DNA of 64,000 nucleotides from Bacillota bacterium (GCA_021793315.1 JAJYSZ010000004.1:1-64000); one strand, 5' to 3'; positions 1 through 10,726 are shown, counted from the first letter of the stretch. The notes: generated by a model from the sequence alone, not told the origin. Translations and numbers: made by a program.

Positions 1-642
1 CTGGAAGTCCGTGGTGCGGGAGCTGTTGAGCGTGTTCTGGCGGACACGGATGTAGGCCAGAACCCAGGGACCCGACAGGCAGTGCACGCCAGGCTGGAAG
101 TCCGCCTTGCTGTGGATCGGGTCGTAAATCGCTGCGGGAATGTCGATGTTGACGCAGCCTACGGCATCCACCGCGTCGATGAAGCCGTTGAAGTCCGTGG
201 CGATGTAGGCCTTGACCGGCATGCCGGTGAAGTGACTTACGACCTTCATCGCGAGCTCGGGTCCTTGCGCCGGGCCCTCCTGCAGACCCAGGAACAGGGT
301 CTCCTTGATCTTGGGCACGGTGTCGCGCCACTGGGGAAGCGCAATCAGCAGGTCACGCGGGACCGAGATCAGCGTGACCTTGTGATGCTGGGGATCGATG
401 TGGACGAGGATGAGGATATCCGCCTGCCCGCCGGACGTGCCCAGCGAGAGGGGTCCAGTGGCCTTTCGCGCGTTGTTGCCGATGAGCAGGATGTTGTAGG
501 GGACGTTCGTGGACACGGCCGCGACGCGACCGCCCGGACTCGACGTGGAGCTGAACCAGCTCTTCAGGTAGGCGCCGCCCCCGATCAGCACGAGGATGAT
601 GACCAGGAGCCAGATGAACTTGGGTCGCAACCGTCTCTTCAA
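1..642 (-). CDS. LytR-CpsA-Psr (LCP) family protein, C-terminus cut by window edge
   Basis: Minus-strand translation from TTG at 642 with upstream AGGAGGT: LKRRLRPKFIWLLVIILVLIGGG...NILLIGNNARK...DILILVHIDPQHHKVTLISVPRDLLI... Typical LCP motifs and N-terminal TM helix. Not in the ORF track because it runs off the window. Confidence 0.85.
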   Translation of the reverse strand, partial: MKRRLRPKFIWLLVIILVLIGGGAYLKSWFSSTSSPGGRVAAVSTNVPYNILLIGNNARKATGPLSLGTSGGQADILILVHIDPQHHKVTLISVPRDLLIALPQWRDTVPKIKETLFLGLQEGPAQGPELAMKVVSHFTGMPVKAYIATDFNGFIDAVDAVGCVNIDIPAAIYDPIHSKADFQPGVHCLSGPWVLAYIRVRQNTLNSSRTTDFQ

Positions 643-724
643 ACCTTTACCTCCTGCGACCAGGCTCGACGGGCCATCGGCGAACGCTTAGAATTTCTCT
701 CAGTTTCCCGGGGGAGCTATCGCC

Positions 725-1129
725 ATGTTCATGTTACGCTTGCCTGACTTTGGACCGGACGAGCGGGAGCTTGCCTGCAACGCCTTGGCCAACACCCTTG
801 CCTGCTCGCTTGACGAGACCCTCCTGAGCAGGGTGGGAGAATTCGCGTGGATCGATGCTACGGTGGAAAGCCCCGCACCGGCCCTGCAGGCGGTGCCGTC
901 CAACCGCTATGACCGTGCGGCGCTGCATCTTTGGCATGAAGTTCTGGAACCGGACGGCGTGCGGACCACGCGGCGGGAAGCGCAGGCGCTTCTCAACCTG
1001 CTCGAGGACTGCTTCAAGGTGGCCAGCCGGCTGCACGGCGGCAAGCTCTGGCCCATGATGCAGGCGAGCATCTGGCGAAGCCTGCGCGACGGGCTGCAGC
1101 ATGACCTGCAGACGGCCGCGAACGCCTAG
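725..1129 (+). CDS. hypothetical protein (134 aa)
   Basis: ORF with GGGGGAG upstream of ATG; no recognised family. Confidence 0.6.
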   Translation: MFMLRLPDFGPDERELACNALANTLACSLDETLLSRVGEFAWIDATVESPAPALQAVPSNRYDRAALHLWHEVLEPDGVRTTRREAQALLNLLEDCFKVASRLHGGKLWPMMQASIWRSLRDGLQHDLQTAANA

Positions 1130-2751
1130 TCTGAGGCTTCGAGCCAAGCGGCACAAACCGCGCCGTAGCGCTGGCCCGCTAGGTAGAGCGGTACGGAGAA
1201 CAGCGTCGTGATCTGACCGTCGTCCCGCAGGTAGGTCCGCGCGAAGAGCGCGGACTTGCGCTCGGTCAGGCGGTTGCCCGCCCGCTCGAAGTCCCTGCGC
1301 TTGGCAGGGCTGCCGATGCGCTCCGCGCCGACAAGTCCCACGCGGGATGCGGCGACGACGACGGGCTCATCGTAAATCCGCTTCAGTCGGCTGTGCAAGC
1401 CGTCATATTCCGGATTTCCAGTCCAATCCGCCATATTCTCGCTGTTGTGCGTGAAACAGTATGCGTTGAGATCGGCCACGATAAAGAAGAGGTAACGCGG
1501 CGAGCGATCCTTGTAGCGATCAAGGATGCGGGCCGCGTCTTTGTCGAGCAGCTCCGAGTAGCGCGTCTCGTATTTGGGCGGCGCAAAGCCCGCAAGCGGC
1601 ACCCGGTCGACGTTGAACAGGCGTGCCAGGGAGCGGATCCGCGCTCCGGTGATCGGCCTGTACTCCACGTCGAGGACGTCCTCCGCACTCAGGCGCCCGG
1701 TCGTGACCGCCGTCTCGAACAGCTGCTCCACTTCTTTGGCACAGGACTCTAGGTCGCTGCGGACGGCGTCGACGAAGGTCCCGGCGCGCACACGGCCGAG
1801 GGCGCCGTAGGCCGCCTCGGCGCCCTCGGCCAGGCGCTCTGCGGTCCGGGTCAGGGCGGCGGACGCCTGCGAGAGCTCCTGCGTTTCGGCCCGCATGGAC
1901 TGCAGCCGGGCAGCGACGTCCTGAAGCGCCGCGGTCTGCTGTTCGGTGCTGGCCGCGATGCGTTCCACGAGCTCCGAGAACCGGCCCAGGCTGCCCACCA
2001 CGCCACGCACCGCAGCATCGGCGCTTTGGGTGCGCTCCGCGACCGACGTGGCCCGCTCGGCCGACCTGTCCACGGCAGCGGACGTTTCCTGCAGTTCCTG
2101 GCCCACCGCGGCCAGAAGGCTCGCGATCTCCTTGGTAGAGTTCTGCGTGCGGTCGGCCAGTCGGCGGACCTCGTCCGCGACGACACTGAACCCGCGCCCG
2201 TGTTCGCCAGCTCGGGCGGCCTCGATGGCCGCGTTCAGCGAGAGAAGGTTGGTCTGGCGCGCGACGTCGGCGATCAGGCCGCTCATCTGGCCGATCCGGC
2301 CGACCGTCGCCGTCAGGTGCGTCATGAGCTCCCGGGCGGCCCGCACGTCGTCGGCGATCTGTCGGCTGTCCGCCGTGGCCATCGCCAGGAGATCCACACC
2401 CGCTGCGGATTCGCGCGTCACCGCCGCTCCGATCTCCGCGGCGGCGGCGGCGGACTGGGCGATCTCAAGCGCAGCCGCACGAGACTGCGCCGTCATGTCG
2501 GCGGACATCTCCGCGTCGGTCAGCGCCTGTCTTGCGCCAGCCTCCACCTGCGCGATGTCCCGCGTGGTGCGGGCGGTGCGAATGGCGACCTTGGCCGTAT
2601 GTTCGGTGAGCTGCTCGACAACGGTGCGCACTTCCCGGAGCCACCGGTTGACCCGTTCGGCGTCCGGAAGCGAAGGATCCAGACGGATGGTGAGATCCGG
2701 CTGCTCATCGATCAGCTGGGCGAGGCGGAGCAAGGGATCGGGCGTGGCCAA
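1126..2751 (-). CDS. soluble methyl-accepting chemotaxis protein with C-terminal sensor-like domain
   Basis: MCP hairpin motif [40 protein letters not shown]; no TM segment; likely TTG start at 2751 with AAGGTG upstream (the 1107-aa track ORF is over-extended). Confidence 0.85.
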   Translation of the reverse strand: MATPDPLLRLAQLIDEQPDLTIRLDPSLPDAERVNRWLREVRTVVEQLTEHTAKVAIRTARTTRDIAQVEAGARQALTDAEMSADMTAQSRAAALEIAQSAAAAAEIGAAVTRESAAGVDLLAMATADSRQIADDVRAARELMTHLTATVGRIGQMSGLIADVARQTNLLSLNAAIEAARAGEHGRGFSVVADEVRRLADRTQNSTKEIASLLAAVGQELQETSAAVDRSAERATSVAERTQSADAAVRGVVGSLGRFSELVERIAASTEQQTAALQDVAARLQSMRAETQELSQASAALTRTAERLAEGAEAAYGALGRVRAGTFVDAVRSDLESCAKEVEQLFETAVTTGRLSAEDVLDVEYRPITGARIRSLARLFNVDRVPLAGFAPPKYETRYSELLDKDAARILDRYKDRSPRYLFFIVADLNAYCFTHNSENMADWTGNPEYDGLHSRLKRIYDEPVVVAASRVGLVGAERIGSPAKRRDFERAGNRLTERKSALFARTYLRDDGQITTLFSVPLYLAGQRYGAVCAAWLEASD

Positions 2752-2880
2752 TGGGACACCTTCTTCGCTCGGTGGTCGAAAGCGCCAATTCGACATGGGA
2801 CTGCCGCAAAACCTTCCGTCTCCTGGCCCGCCGCTAGGGATTGCCTTCGCGGGAGGCGAACTCCGACCGATCTTGAGGGG

Positions 2881-3930
2881 GTGGCGGTCGCGGACGCCCG
2901 AGGCATCGCACGGGAGCTTCTGGACTGGTTTTCGCATGACGGCCGCGACCTGCCCTGGCGCCGTCCGCCGCGCACGCCATATCGCGTGCTGGTGGCCGAA
3001 ACGATGCTGCAGCAGACGCGGGCCAGCGTGGTGGCGGCACGCTTCGAGGCCTTCCTTCATCGCTATCCGGACTTCGCCACTCTGGCGGCCGCGCAGCTCG
3101 ACGACGTGCTGCGCGCGTGGGAGGGCCTCGGCTACTACCGCCGGGCGGAGGCGCTCTGGCGCACGGCCGGCCTGATCGCGGCAAGGGGCCAGATGCCCAC
3201 CGAACGCGAGGAGCTGCTCAAGCTGCCGGGCATCGGGCCCTACAGCGCGAGCGCCTTGCGGAGCTTTGCCTTTTCCCTTCCCGATCCGGCGCTTGACGCG
3301 AATCTGCGACGCGTCGCCCTCCGGCTCGCCGGCGACCGCACGGACCCGCTGCGGGCCCCTGCGCAGCAGAGGGCGCGCGGCCTTCTCGCGGACGTCCTCG
3401 CCGCGGGACCTCCGGCAGACCTGAGTGACGCGTTGATGGATCTCGGCGCCATGGTCTGCACGGCCCGCCGGCCGCGCTGCGACGACTGTCCCATCGAGAG
3501 ATGGTGCGCCGCGAACAAGAGCGGCGAACCGGAGGCGTTTGGCCGTCCGGCGGCGCGGTCCGCACGCCGGGAACTTCAGATCGTCGCTCTCAGGGTAGAG
3601 TCCGAGCAGGGAGTGCTCTGGCGGCCTCGACCCGCGACGGGCTTGCTCGCTGGCCTTTGGGAACCGCCGCACCTGCTTGCCCCGGAGCAGCCAACCGAGA
3701 CGGCGATCTTGGCCATGCTGCGGGAGTGGGGCGTGCAGGGAGCCCGGGACACGGGCGAGCGCTGGCCGATGTCGCACGCCTTCACGCATCAGAAGTGGTT
3801 CGGGGAGGTGCGGCGCATCGAGGCGGACGCTGTGCCCCCTGCGGCGCCGGCACGCTGGCTCGATCCGCATGGACTCGCTGCCGTCGCATTGCCCAGCGCC
3901 TTTCGCGCAGTTCTCTCGAGGGGATGGTGA
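2881..3930 (+). CDS. mutY: A/G-specific adenine glycosylase
   Basis: Hh[21 protein letters not shown], Fe-S loop [17 protein letters not shown] (C-x6-C-x2-C-x5-C), C-terminal NUDIX-like domain. Confidence 0.9.
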   Translation: MAVADARGIARELLDWFSHDGRDLPWRRPPRTPYRVLVAETMLQQTRASVVAARFEAFLHRYPDFATLAAAQLDDVLRAWEGLGYYRRAEALWRTAGLIAARGQMPTEREELLKLPGIGPYSASALRSFAFSLPDPALDANLRRVALRLAGDRTDPLRAPAQQRARGLLADVLAAGPPADLSDALMDLGAMVCTARRPRCDDCPIERWCAANKSGEPEAFGRPAARSARRELQIVALRVESEQGVLWRPRPATGLLAGLWEPPHLLAPEQPTETAILAMLREWGVQGARDTGERWPMSHAFTHQKWFGEVRRIEADAVPPAAPARWLDPHGLAAVALPSAFRAVLSRGW

Positions 3931-3931
3931 G

Positions 3932-4255
3932 GTGGTGGAGATCGAGGAGTTCGGCGCTTGGGCCGTCAGCTGGGCCGAAGAGCACGGCGGGCTCTGGTCC
4001 GTGCAGGAAAATCTGGTCCGCCTAACAGAAGAGGTGGGCGAGATCGCGCGGCATGTCAACGCGCAGAGCGGACGCAAGCACCTGGCCGCCGATGCGGAAC
4101 CTGCCGCGGGCGAGCTGGGCGACGCGCTCTTCGTGCTCGCGCTGCTTGCGCACCAGCTCGGTACCAGTCTCGATGCCGCCGTGCGGGAGGTCCTGCGCAA
4201 GCAGGAGCGGCGCGGTGAGCGCCTGGAGGACGGGGGGACCCGACATGAGGGATGA
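3932..4255 (+). CDS. MazG-like nucleotide pyrophosphohydrolase
   Basis: [17 protein letters not shown]...[17 protein letters not shown]-x-G-E / D metal-binding pattern. Confidence 0.75.
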   Translation: MVEIEEFGAWAVSWAEEHGGLWSVQENLVRLTEEVGEIARHVNAQSGRKHLAADAEPAAGELGDALFVLALLAHQLGTSLDAAVREVLRKQERRGERLEDGGTRHEG

Positions 4256-6227
4256 CGCGCAGTCGTTCGCCCACCTGGAGATCGCCTGGCGACCTGACGA
4301 GGCCCAGCGGAAGGAATCTGTGCTCGGCCGCTTCCTGGCGGCGGAGGGGCTCCGTGACGTGGCGGAGCTCTCGGCGCGTGCGGCGCGGGACCCGGAGTGG
4401 TTCTGGGACGCGAGCGTGCGGAGTCTCGGCATCGCGTTCCAGACGCCATACAGCCAGGTGCTCGACCTGTCGCGTGGCCGGGAGTTTCCCCTCTGGTTCC
4501 GCGGCGGTCACTTCAATGTCGCTCATGCCGGGATCGACGTGCATGCGGCGGGAGAGCACGGCGGGGTCACCGCCCTCGCCTGGGAGGGCGAGGACGGCGA
4601 GGTGCGGCGCCTGACGTTCAGGGAGCTTCAGGGCGCGGTCGACGAGATCGCCTCGGGTCTGCAAAAGATCGGCATCGCCCAGGGCGACGCGATCGGCGTC
4701 TACCTGCCGATGCTGCCGGAGACGATGATCATCGCCTACGCGGCCGCCAAGATCGGGGCGATCCTGGTGCCCACGTTCTCCGGTTACGGCGCCGAGGCGG
4801 TGGCGACCCGCCTGCGCGACGCCGGCGCAAAGCTGCTGGTGACAGCCGACGGGTTCTGGCGCCGCGGCCGGCCCATCGCCATGAAGGAGACGGCCGACGA
4901 GGCCGCGCGGCTTGCGCCGAGCGTTGAGCACGTCGCCGTGGTGCGTCGCCTCGGGCGCGACGTGCCTTGGCAGGAGGGCCGGGACATCGACTGGGCAGAC
5001 CTGGGGCGGCTGGGGCATGGCAGCATGACGACGCCCCTCCTGGATCCCGAGACCACCCTGATGATCATCTACACGTCGGGTACGACGGGCCGGCCCAAGG
5101 GTGCCGTCCACGCCCACTGCGGCTTCCCGGTCAAGGCGGCCCAGGATCTTGCGCACGCCTTTGACGTCCGTCCGGGTGACCTCCTCTTCTGGTACACCGA
5201 CATGGGCTGGATGATGGGACCGTGGGCCATCTACGGCGCGCCGCTCCTTGGGGCCGGCGTCATGCTCTACGAAGGTACGCCGGACCATCCCGGCCCTGAT
5301 CGGCTCTGGCAGATCATAGCCCGGCACGGCGTGACCCATTTTGGCATCTCGCCCACGGCCGTACGCAGCCTGATGCCGCACGGTGCGGAGCCGGTGCGGC
5401 GCTGGCCGATGCCGAAGCTCAGGGTGCTCGGCTCGTCCGGCGAGCCCTGGAACCCTGATCCCTGGCGCTGGTTCTTCGAGGTGGTCGGCGGCAGCCGGCT
5501 GCCGATCATCAATTATTCCGGCGGCACGGAGATCTCGGGCGGCATCGTCGGCTGCTTTCCCACAGAGCCGATCAAGCCGTGCTCGTTCCGAGGTCCGATC
5601 CCGGGCATTTCGGCTGACGTCGTCGATGCGGACGGCCGCAGTGTGCGCGGCGAGGTGGGCGAGCTCGTGCTGCGTTCCGTGTGGCCGGGGATGACACGCG
5701 GGTTCTGGCAGGACGACGCGCGTTACCTCGAGACGTATTACGGCAGGATCCCTGGCGTCTGGTACCACGGGGACTGGGCCTACGTCGACGACGACGGCTT
5801 TTGGTACATCCTTGGGCGATCGGACGACACGATCAAGGTTGCAGGCAAGCGGGTCGGCCCGGCGGAGGTGGAATCCGCGCTCGTCGGCCATCCCGACGTC
5901 AAGGAGGCGGCGGCGGTCGGCCAGCCAGACCCGCTCAAGGGCGAGACGATCGCGTGCTTCTGCGTCCTGCGCGAAGGCGCGACACCTGGCGAAGCGCTTG
6001 TGGATGCGCTCAAATCGCAGGTGGCGGGGGTGCTCGGCAAGTCCCTGCGCCCGAGCGCGATCGTGTTCGTCGACGAGTTGCCGCACACGCGCAACGGCAA
6101 GATTCTCAGGCGCCTCGCGCGTCAGGCTTACCTCGGGCAGCCGCTCGGCGACCAGAGCGCGCTCGAGAACCCTGCGGCGTTGGCAGCCCTGGAAGCCGCG
6201 GGCGGGGGGCGGAACACGCACGGATGA
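4245..6227 (+). CDS. acetyl-CoA synthetase / AMP-dependent ligase
   Basis: AMP-binding motif [57 protein letters not shown]-terminal RNGKILRR. Confidence 0.9.
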   Translation: MRDDAQSFAHLEIAWRPDEAQRKESVLGRFLAAEGLRDVAELSARAARDPEWFWDASVRSLGIAFQTPYSQVLDLSRGREFPLWFRGGHFNVAHAGIDVHAAGEHGGVTALAWEGEDGEVRRLTFRELQGAVDEIASGLQKIGIAQGDAIGVYLPMLPETMIIAYAAAKIGAILVPTFSGYGAEAVATRLRDAGAKLLVTADGFWRRGRPIAMKETADEAARLAPSVEHVAVVRRLGRDVPWQEGRDIDWADLGRLGHGSMTTPLLDPETTLMIIYTSGTTGRPKGAVHAHCGFPVKAAQDLAHAFDVRPGDLLFWYTDMGWMMGPWAIYGAPLLGAGVMLYEGTPDHPGPDRLWQIIARHGVTHFGISPTAVRSLMPHGAEPVRRWPMPKLRVLGSSGEPWNPDPWRWFFEVVGGSRLPIINYSGGTEISGGIVGCFPTEPIKPCSFRGPIPGISADVVDADGRSVRGEVGELVLRSVWPGMTRGFWQDDARYLETYYGRIPGVWYHGDWAYVDDDGFWYILGRSDDTIKVAGKRVGPAEVESALVGHPDVKEAAAVGQPDPLKGETIACFCVLREGATPGEALVDALKSQVAGVLGKSLRPSAIVFVDELPHTRNGKILRRLARQAYLGQPLGDQSALENPAALAALEAAGGGRNTHG

Positions 6228-6305
6228 ACGATACGGACCATATGTCCCTCTGCCTGGGTAATAAGGACCCAAGGCAATGAGCCGTCCGTCTGCGCAGTAG
6301 AAGGG

Positions 6306-6379
6306 CCACTCGCCGATATGTAGGTCGTTTGCCGAGACGCACACTGGTCCTGTCGGCAAACGCTTTTATCGGGGAGTGG
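6306..6379 (+). promoter_or_regulatory. nested inverted repeat in 5'UTR, predicted to sequester the ribosome-binding site
   Basis: Outer arms CCACTCGCCGATA (6306-6318) / TATCGGGGAGTGG (6367-6379, 12 of 13 pair); inner arms CGTTTGCCGA (6326-6335) / TCGGCAAACG (6353-6362, perfect). Confidence 0.5.
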
Positions 6380-6383
6380 ACTC

Positions 6384-6968
6384 ATGCCTCACATCTCACG
6401 ACTTGCGAAGATGACCCTCACGGCTGTCGGTGTTCTTTCTCTCACGGCCCTGGCGGCCGGTTGCGGCCAGCAAACGGCCGCAGGCACTGCCCATGCGGCC
6501 CCTCCGGTTAAGTACCACTTTTACGAGACCATTCTGACAGGCGGCATGACCGGCAAGCCGGGCTGGCCGGAGTTCACGCCGGCCGACTTCACGCTGCCCG
6601 CCAACGCGGACGTGACCATGACGATCACGAGCTTCGACGATGGCGCGGCCGCCGTGCCGGCGCAGTACGGCAAGGTCTCCGGCACCACCGGCGGCGACGA
6701 GACGATCAACGGGCAGAGCGCAACGCAGGTGGCCGTCGCTCAGGTGGCGCACACCTTCACGGTCTCGGCCCTCAACCTCAATGTGCCCATTCCGGTCGCC
6801 AAGTCGGCCCAGGATCCGGCCGTGGTGACCTTCTCGTTCCACACGCCGAAGAGCGGAGTCGACACCTGGCAGTGCTACGCGCCGTGCGGTAGCGGCAGCT
6901 CCGGCTGGGGCGGTCCGATGGCGACCGACGGCTACATGACGGGTAAGGTGACGTTCTCGAACGACTGA
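6384..6968 (+). CDS. cupredoxin-like secreted lipoprotein
   Basis: Lipobox LAAGC; AHTFTV (His) and C-terminal WQCYAPCGSGSSGWGGPM, resembling a Cu-binding loop. Confidence 0.65.
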   Translation: MPHISRLAKMTLTAVGVLSLTALAAGCGQQTAAGTAHAAPPVKYHFYETILTGGMTGKPGWPEFTPADFTLPANADVTMTITSFDDGAAAVPAQYGKVSGTTGGDETINGQSATQVAVAQVAHTFTVSALNLNVPIPVAKSAQDPAVVTFSFHTPKSGVDTWQCYAPCGSGSSGWGGPMATDGYMTGKVTFSND

Positions 6969-6983
6969 GTTGGGGGCCCGGCT

Positions 6984-7011
6984 GGCCCGATCGGTGCGAA
7001 TCGGTCGGGCC
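6984..7011 (+). terminator. rho-independent terminator-like hairpin
   Basis: ggcccgatcggt-gcga-atcggtcgggcc then gttcgcttt. Confidence 0.65.
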
Positions 7012-7224
7012 GTTCGCTTTGCGACCGCGGCAAGAGGCCCAGAGCGGCGGCTCCGAACGGCCGTAAGGGACACCGTGCAAATGGACGTATAAATGACAGC
7101 ATGGGTCAGGTAAACGGTGCCGGACAGACTATGGAGTTTCGGTGCCTTTGCCCATCTAGCAAAGTCGCGCCGCCTGCGACAATGAGGCCGTCGAGGAAAT
7201 CTCGTGAGGGGGAGCAGAATCAAA

Positions 7225-7872
7225 ATGATCAACGTGAAGGGTGGTCGCCTCGCAGTCGCAGCCGCGGTCGTCGGTGTCGCAAGCCTTCTGATCGCCGGTT
7301 GCGGACAGCAGCAGGCCGCTGGCAACGCTTCGGCCGCCAGCAAGCCCAAGACGTCGACCACGGCGTCGACGCCGGCTCCGCAGAGCGTCTCGTACAACTG
7401 GGAAGTCGTGGCCGGCGGCAACGCCCAGCACTCAGACTGGCCGTTCTTCTCGGAGGATGGCAAGAACCCGATGCCCGCAACCGTGACGCTGCCGGCGAAC
7501 GCCACCATCACGCTGACGATCAAGAACTACGATGACGGCGGCGGAGACGTCCCGGCGACCTACGCCAAGGTTTCTGGCACGGTCGGCAACACCGAGACGG
7601 TCAACGGCAAGCAGGCGTCCTCGTTCTCGGCGAACGGCGTCATCGCCCACACATTCACCGTCAGTGGGCTCGGCCTCAACATCCCGCTCATCGCGGCGAC
7701 CGACCAGGGCAGCACGGTGGTTCCGTCGGTGACGGTCGTGACGTTCAAGACGCCGGCCAAGGCGGGCACCTACAGCTGGCAGTGCTACCAGCCCTGCGGC
7801 ACCGGTTCGGACGGCTGGGGCGGCCCGATGGTCACGCCGGGCTGGATGATGGGGTCTGTCCAGATCCAGTAG
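7225..7872 (+). CDS. cupredoxin-like secreted lipoprotein, paralog of 6384-6968
   Basis: Lipobox LIAGC; AHTFTVSGLGLNIPL...SWQCYQPCGTGSDGWGGPMVTPGWMMG. Confidence 0.65.
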   Translation: MINVKGGRLAVAAAVVGVASLLIAGCGQQQAAGNASAASKPKTSTTASTPAPQSVSYNWEVVAGGNAQHSDWPFFSEDGKNPMPATVTLPANATITLTIKNYDDGGGDVPATYAKVSGTVGNTETVNGKQASSFSANGVIAHTFTVSGLGLNIPLIAATDQGSTVVPSVTVVTFKTPAKAGTYSWQCYQPCGTGSDGWGGPMVTPGWMMGSVQIQ

Positions 7873-7889
7873 CAAGCATCGGACCCGAG

Positions 7890-7920
7890 GCGCGGGACGG
7901 CATAGGCCGTCCCGCGCTTT
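7890..7920 (+). terminator. rho-independent terminator
   Basis: gcgcgggacggc-atag-gccgtcccgcgc followed by ttt. Confidence 0.8.
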
Positions 7921-7959
7921 GTCCGTCTGGAGTTCTGGCCGTCGCAGGCAAACAGGCGG

Positions 7960-9204
7960 TCAGGTGCCGAGGCGCAGGCGCCTCAGGCCCGAGCGCAGCA
8001 CCGCGCCGCCGCTCATGAGGGTGACCAGGCCGAGCAGCGAGAAGGTGACGGGAATACCGAGGCTCTGCGCCAGTACGCCGGCCAAGGCCCCGCCGACAGG
8101 CAGGGGAAGGTTGACGACCAGCGACTGCATCGCGCTGACCCGGCCGTAAATCGCACTCGCGACCTGGCGCTGCGACAAGGTGGCCATGATGATCGAGACG
8201 GGTGCCACGGCGCCGTCCAGCAGCCCGACCGCCACGATGGCCGCCCAGGGGCTGTGGACGAAGCCCAGCAGGGCCATGCCGAGCCCGGAGAGGCCGAGCG
8301 TCGCGATCAGCAGATGGTCGATGCGCAGCCGCTCCGCGAGGAAGGGGCCGATGATGCCGAGCGCCACCGGGAAGAGGCCCGCCGCCATGCCAACCAGGCC
8401 CACCTCGGCGGCGTTCCAGTGCAGGCTGCTCCGGAAGAAGAAGACCTCGAGCGCGTAGACGCCGCCCCAGGTGAAGTTCCAGAAGGCGAAGACGAGCGTG
8501 ATGTGCAGGACGCTCGGTGCACGGCGCAGGGCGGCCCAGGCCGGACGGAGCACGGCGATGCCCCGTGCGGGTGCCGCCTCGGGTGCCGTGTGCGGCAAAA
8601 AGAGGGATGGCACGAGCACAAAGACGTAGGCGAGGGCGTTGATGCCGAGTGCCCAGGCGATGCCGAGACGGCTGATGGTCGGGCCGGCAAGGCCCGGTGA
8701 GATGTACCATGCGACCGTGAACACGATGGCCGACAGGGCGTTCACGGACACCCTGGCCGGCTCGGGCGTCGCCCGCCTCAGGAGGACGTTCTGCGCATTG
8801 TAGGCCAGCATGCCGAGGCCGGTCGCGAGCATGGCGGAGAGGTAGATCAGCCAGAGGCTGAGCTGACCGCTAAGGAAGAGGAGCAGGGTGGCCAGCGTCA
8901 CGACGATCTGCAGGATGCTGGTCGCGGCGATGACGCGTCGGACGTCGCTGCGGTCGACGAAGGCACCCAGCCATGGCAGGAGGAGCCCGGGCAGGAACTG
9001 TATTGCTGCAAGCGTGCCCAGGGCCTCAGGCGTCCCCTTCAGGTTGTAGACGAGCCACGGCAGGACAAGGCGGAAGAAGCCCTGGCCGACGTCGGAGGCG
9101 AATGTACCGTAAAGGAAGGTGACCACTGGGCGCGGGCAGAGCCGAAGAGCCTGCCAGCCGCCGACCGGACGGAGAGCGTCACGTGCGTCGGGTCGATCAC
9201 GCAT
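7960..9204 (-). CDS. MFS transporter
   Basis: 12-TM-like hydrophobic protein, WLGAFVDRSDVRRV loop. Confidence 0.85.
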   Translation of the reverse strand: MRDRPDARDALRPVGGWQALRLCPRPVVTFLYGTFASDVGQGFFRLVLPWLVYNLKGTPEALGTLAAIQFLPGLLLPWLGAFVDRSDVRRVIAATSILQIVVTLATLLLFLSGQLSLWLIYLSAMLATGLGMLAYNAQNVLLRRATPEPARVSVNALSAIVFTVAWYISPGLAGPTISRLGIAWALGINALAYVFVLVPSLFLPHTAPEAAPARGIAVLRPAWAALRRAPSVLHITLVFAFWNFTWGGVYALEVFFFRSSLHWNAAEVGLVGMAAGLFPVALGIIGPFLAERLRIDHLLIATLGLSGLGMALLGFVHSPWAAIVAVGLLDGAVAPVSIIMATLSQRQVASAIYGRVSAMQSLVVNLPLPVGGALAGVLAQSLGIPVTFSLLGLVTLMSGGAVLRSGLRRLRLGT

Positions 9205-9226
9205 AGAACTTTGACCACCAGAAGAA

Positions 9227-9255
9227 AAGGCAGACTGCTGACTGCAGTCTGCCTT
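9227..9255 (-). terminator. rho-independent terminator
   Basis: aaggcagactgc / gcagtctgcctt perfect stem; T-rich on minus strand (ccttttcttct). Confidence 0.75.
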
Positions 9256-9267
9256 CGCTGCCCGCGT

Positions 9268-9855
9268 CTAAAGACCTGTCGGAGGCGTCCTGCCATGCAG
9301 GTGCGGTTCGAGGGCATAGGCGCCAAGTTGGCCTGCGCCGTACCCAAGGGTGATCGTGCCCGGCAGCAGCCAGGGCCCGACGCCGAGGGTCAGGAAGGCG
9401 AGGGTCAGGGCGAGCCCGATGCCGCCTGTCCAGAGGCCACGGCGCAGCCAGCGCAGCCGCTCGCCGGCTGAAACCGGCGGCCGGGGCGGATCGAACTGCA
9501 GCAGCCCGAGCCGCACGAGCCCGACGAAGAGGGGGATGAGCCCGACGATGAGCCAGGGCCCGAAGCCGACCGGCAGAAGGCCGACCGTGATGCCGAGCCC
9601 GATACCGACCGTGTTGAGGGCCATGGCCAGAGGAGAGGACGGCATGGGGGGCGGGTAGCCGTAGGGCGGCGGGTACGGGTACCCGTTGCCGGGAGCGGGC
9701 GGCGGCTCCGTCGGACGCCCGCCGGTCAGGTACGCCATGCGCTCCTTGTGGCGGAAGTAGAGGACGGCGATGATGATCGCCGCGATGGCGACGAACAGCA
9801 CGAGCGGGATCAGCACGCCGATGAACGCGAGGCCGGTGAGAGGAACGATGTTCAT
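9268..9855 (-). CDS. hypothetical membrane protein
   Basis: Several TM helices, Pro/Tyr-rich linker. Confidence 0.7.
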   Translation of the reverse strand: MNIVPLTGLAFIGVLIPLVLFVAIAAIIIAVLYFRHKERMAYLTGGRPTEPPPAPGNGYPYPPPYGYPPPMPSSPLAMALNTVGIGLGITVGLLPVGFGPWLIVGLIPLFVGLVRLGLLQFDPPRPPVSAGERLRWLRRGLWTGGIGLALTLAFLTLGVGPWLLPGTITLGYGAGQLGAYALEPHLHGRTPPTGL

Positions 9856-9871
9856 GCGTTCTTCGCCCTTT

Positions 9872-10726
9872 CTACTGCGGCGTGATGCTGACGGGGCCCG
9901 TGCTGTCGTCGACCGTCAGGGTGCCCGCCTGCCCTTGGCCGATGGTGCCGGAGAAGACGCCGTTCGTGCCTCCGGAAAGACCTGGGAAGCTTGAACTCAT
10001 CGGGCCGAGATGGGCCGCGGCCTGCACATGGAGCCTGCCATGCGGGGCAAGTTGGAGCGTCAGAGGGCCTGTACCGACCGAGAAGGAGGACTGCAGGCCG
10101 GGATCGCCCGAGAAGTCCAGGGGGCCTGTGCCCACCTGCAGATTCAGCTGCCCCGTGGCCTGAACGGCTTGGGCGCTCAAAGGGCCGGTCGCGACGTCGC
10201 CCGTGAGGCGCCCGCGGAAGTTGCGCACGGTCAAGGCACCGGTGGTGACGTCGGCGGTGACGGCGCGGTAGGTTCCGGTGATCGTCGCCCTGCCGGTAGC
10301 GACGGTGATATCGGCATTCAGGCCGGGCGGCACCTGCACCTGCAGCACGTCCGGCATGGAGCTGAAATTCCATTGCAGCGGCGTGGGCGGCGTATACGTG
10401 AGCGTGAGGACGCCGCCCGCGGCCCTGGCCTGCATCACGCCGTTGCGCGATCCGGCGACGGACCAGCGCCAGGAGACCTGGGAGCCGGGCGCCGTCGTCA
10501 CCTGCACGTCCCCGACGCTCGGAGCCTGGACAGTGACCTGGGTGATGCCCTGCGCAGATTCGCTGCTCGTACCGCGATAGATGGGGCCCTGGGCGCCTAG
10601 TGTGACGTGCCGCCAGGTGGAGACGGCGGGCAGAGGGATCCTGATGCCCTGACGCAGGGCGAGAACCAGAATCACGAGGACTGCGAGGGCCAGCACGAGC
10701 GCGGTGATGCCGATCGGTCGGCGCAA
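9872..10726 (-). CDS. DUF4097-like beta-strand repeat protein
   Basis: N-terminal TM plus repeated GxVTTGxxTVRNFxG / ATGPLSAQAV / VGTGPLDF units. Confidence 0.7.
   Translation of the reverse strand: MRRPIGITALVLALAVLVILVLALRQGIRIPLPAVSTWRHVTLGAQGPIYRGTSSESAQGITQVTVQAPSVGDVQVTTAPGSQVSWRWSVAGSRNGVMQARAAGGVLTLTYTPPTPLQWNFSSMPDVLQVQVPPGLNADITVATGRATITGTYRAVTADVTTGALTVRNFRGRLTGDVATGPLSAQAVQATGQLNLQVGTGPLDFSGDPGLQSSFSVGTGPLTLQLAPHGRLHVQAAAHLGPMSSSFPGLSGGTNGVFSGTIGQGQAGTLTVDDSTGPVSITPQ

Noticed and set aside
1126-4449. 1107-aa minus-strand ORF
   Set aside because: Only the part from about 2751 down is MCP; the upstream extension is low-complexity antisense to mutY and MazG-like genes, typical of high-GC DNA.
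4056-6359. 767-aa ORF antisense to the acyl-CoA synthetase
   Set aside because: Arg/Pro/His-rich reverse-frame translation; the plus strand has a clear conserved enzyme.
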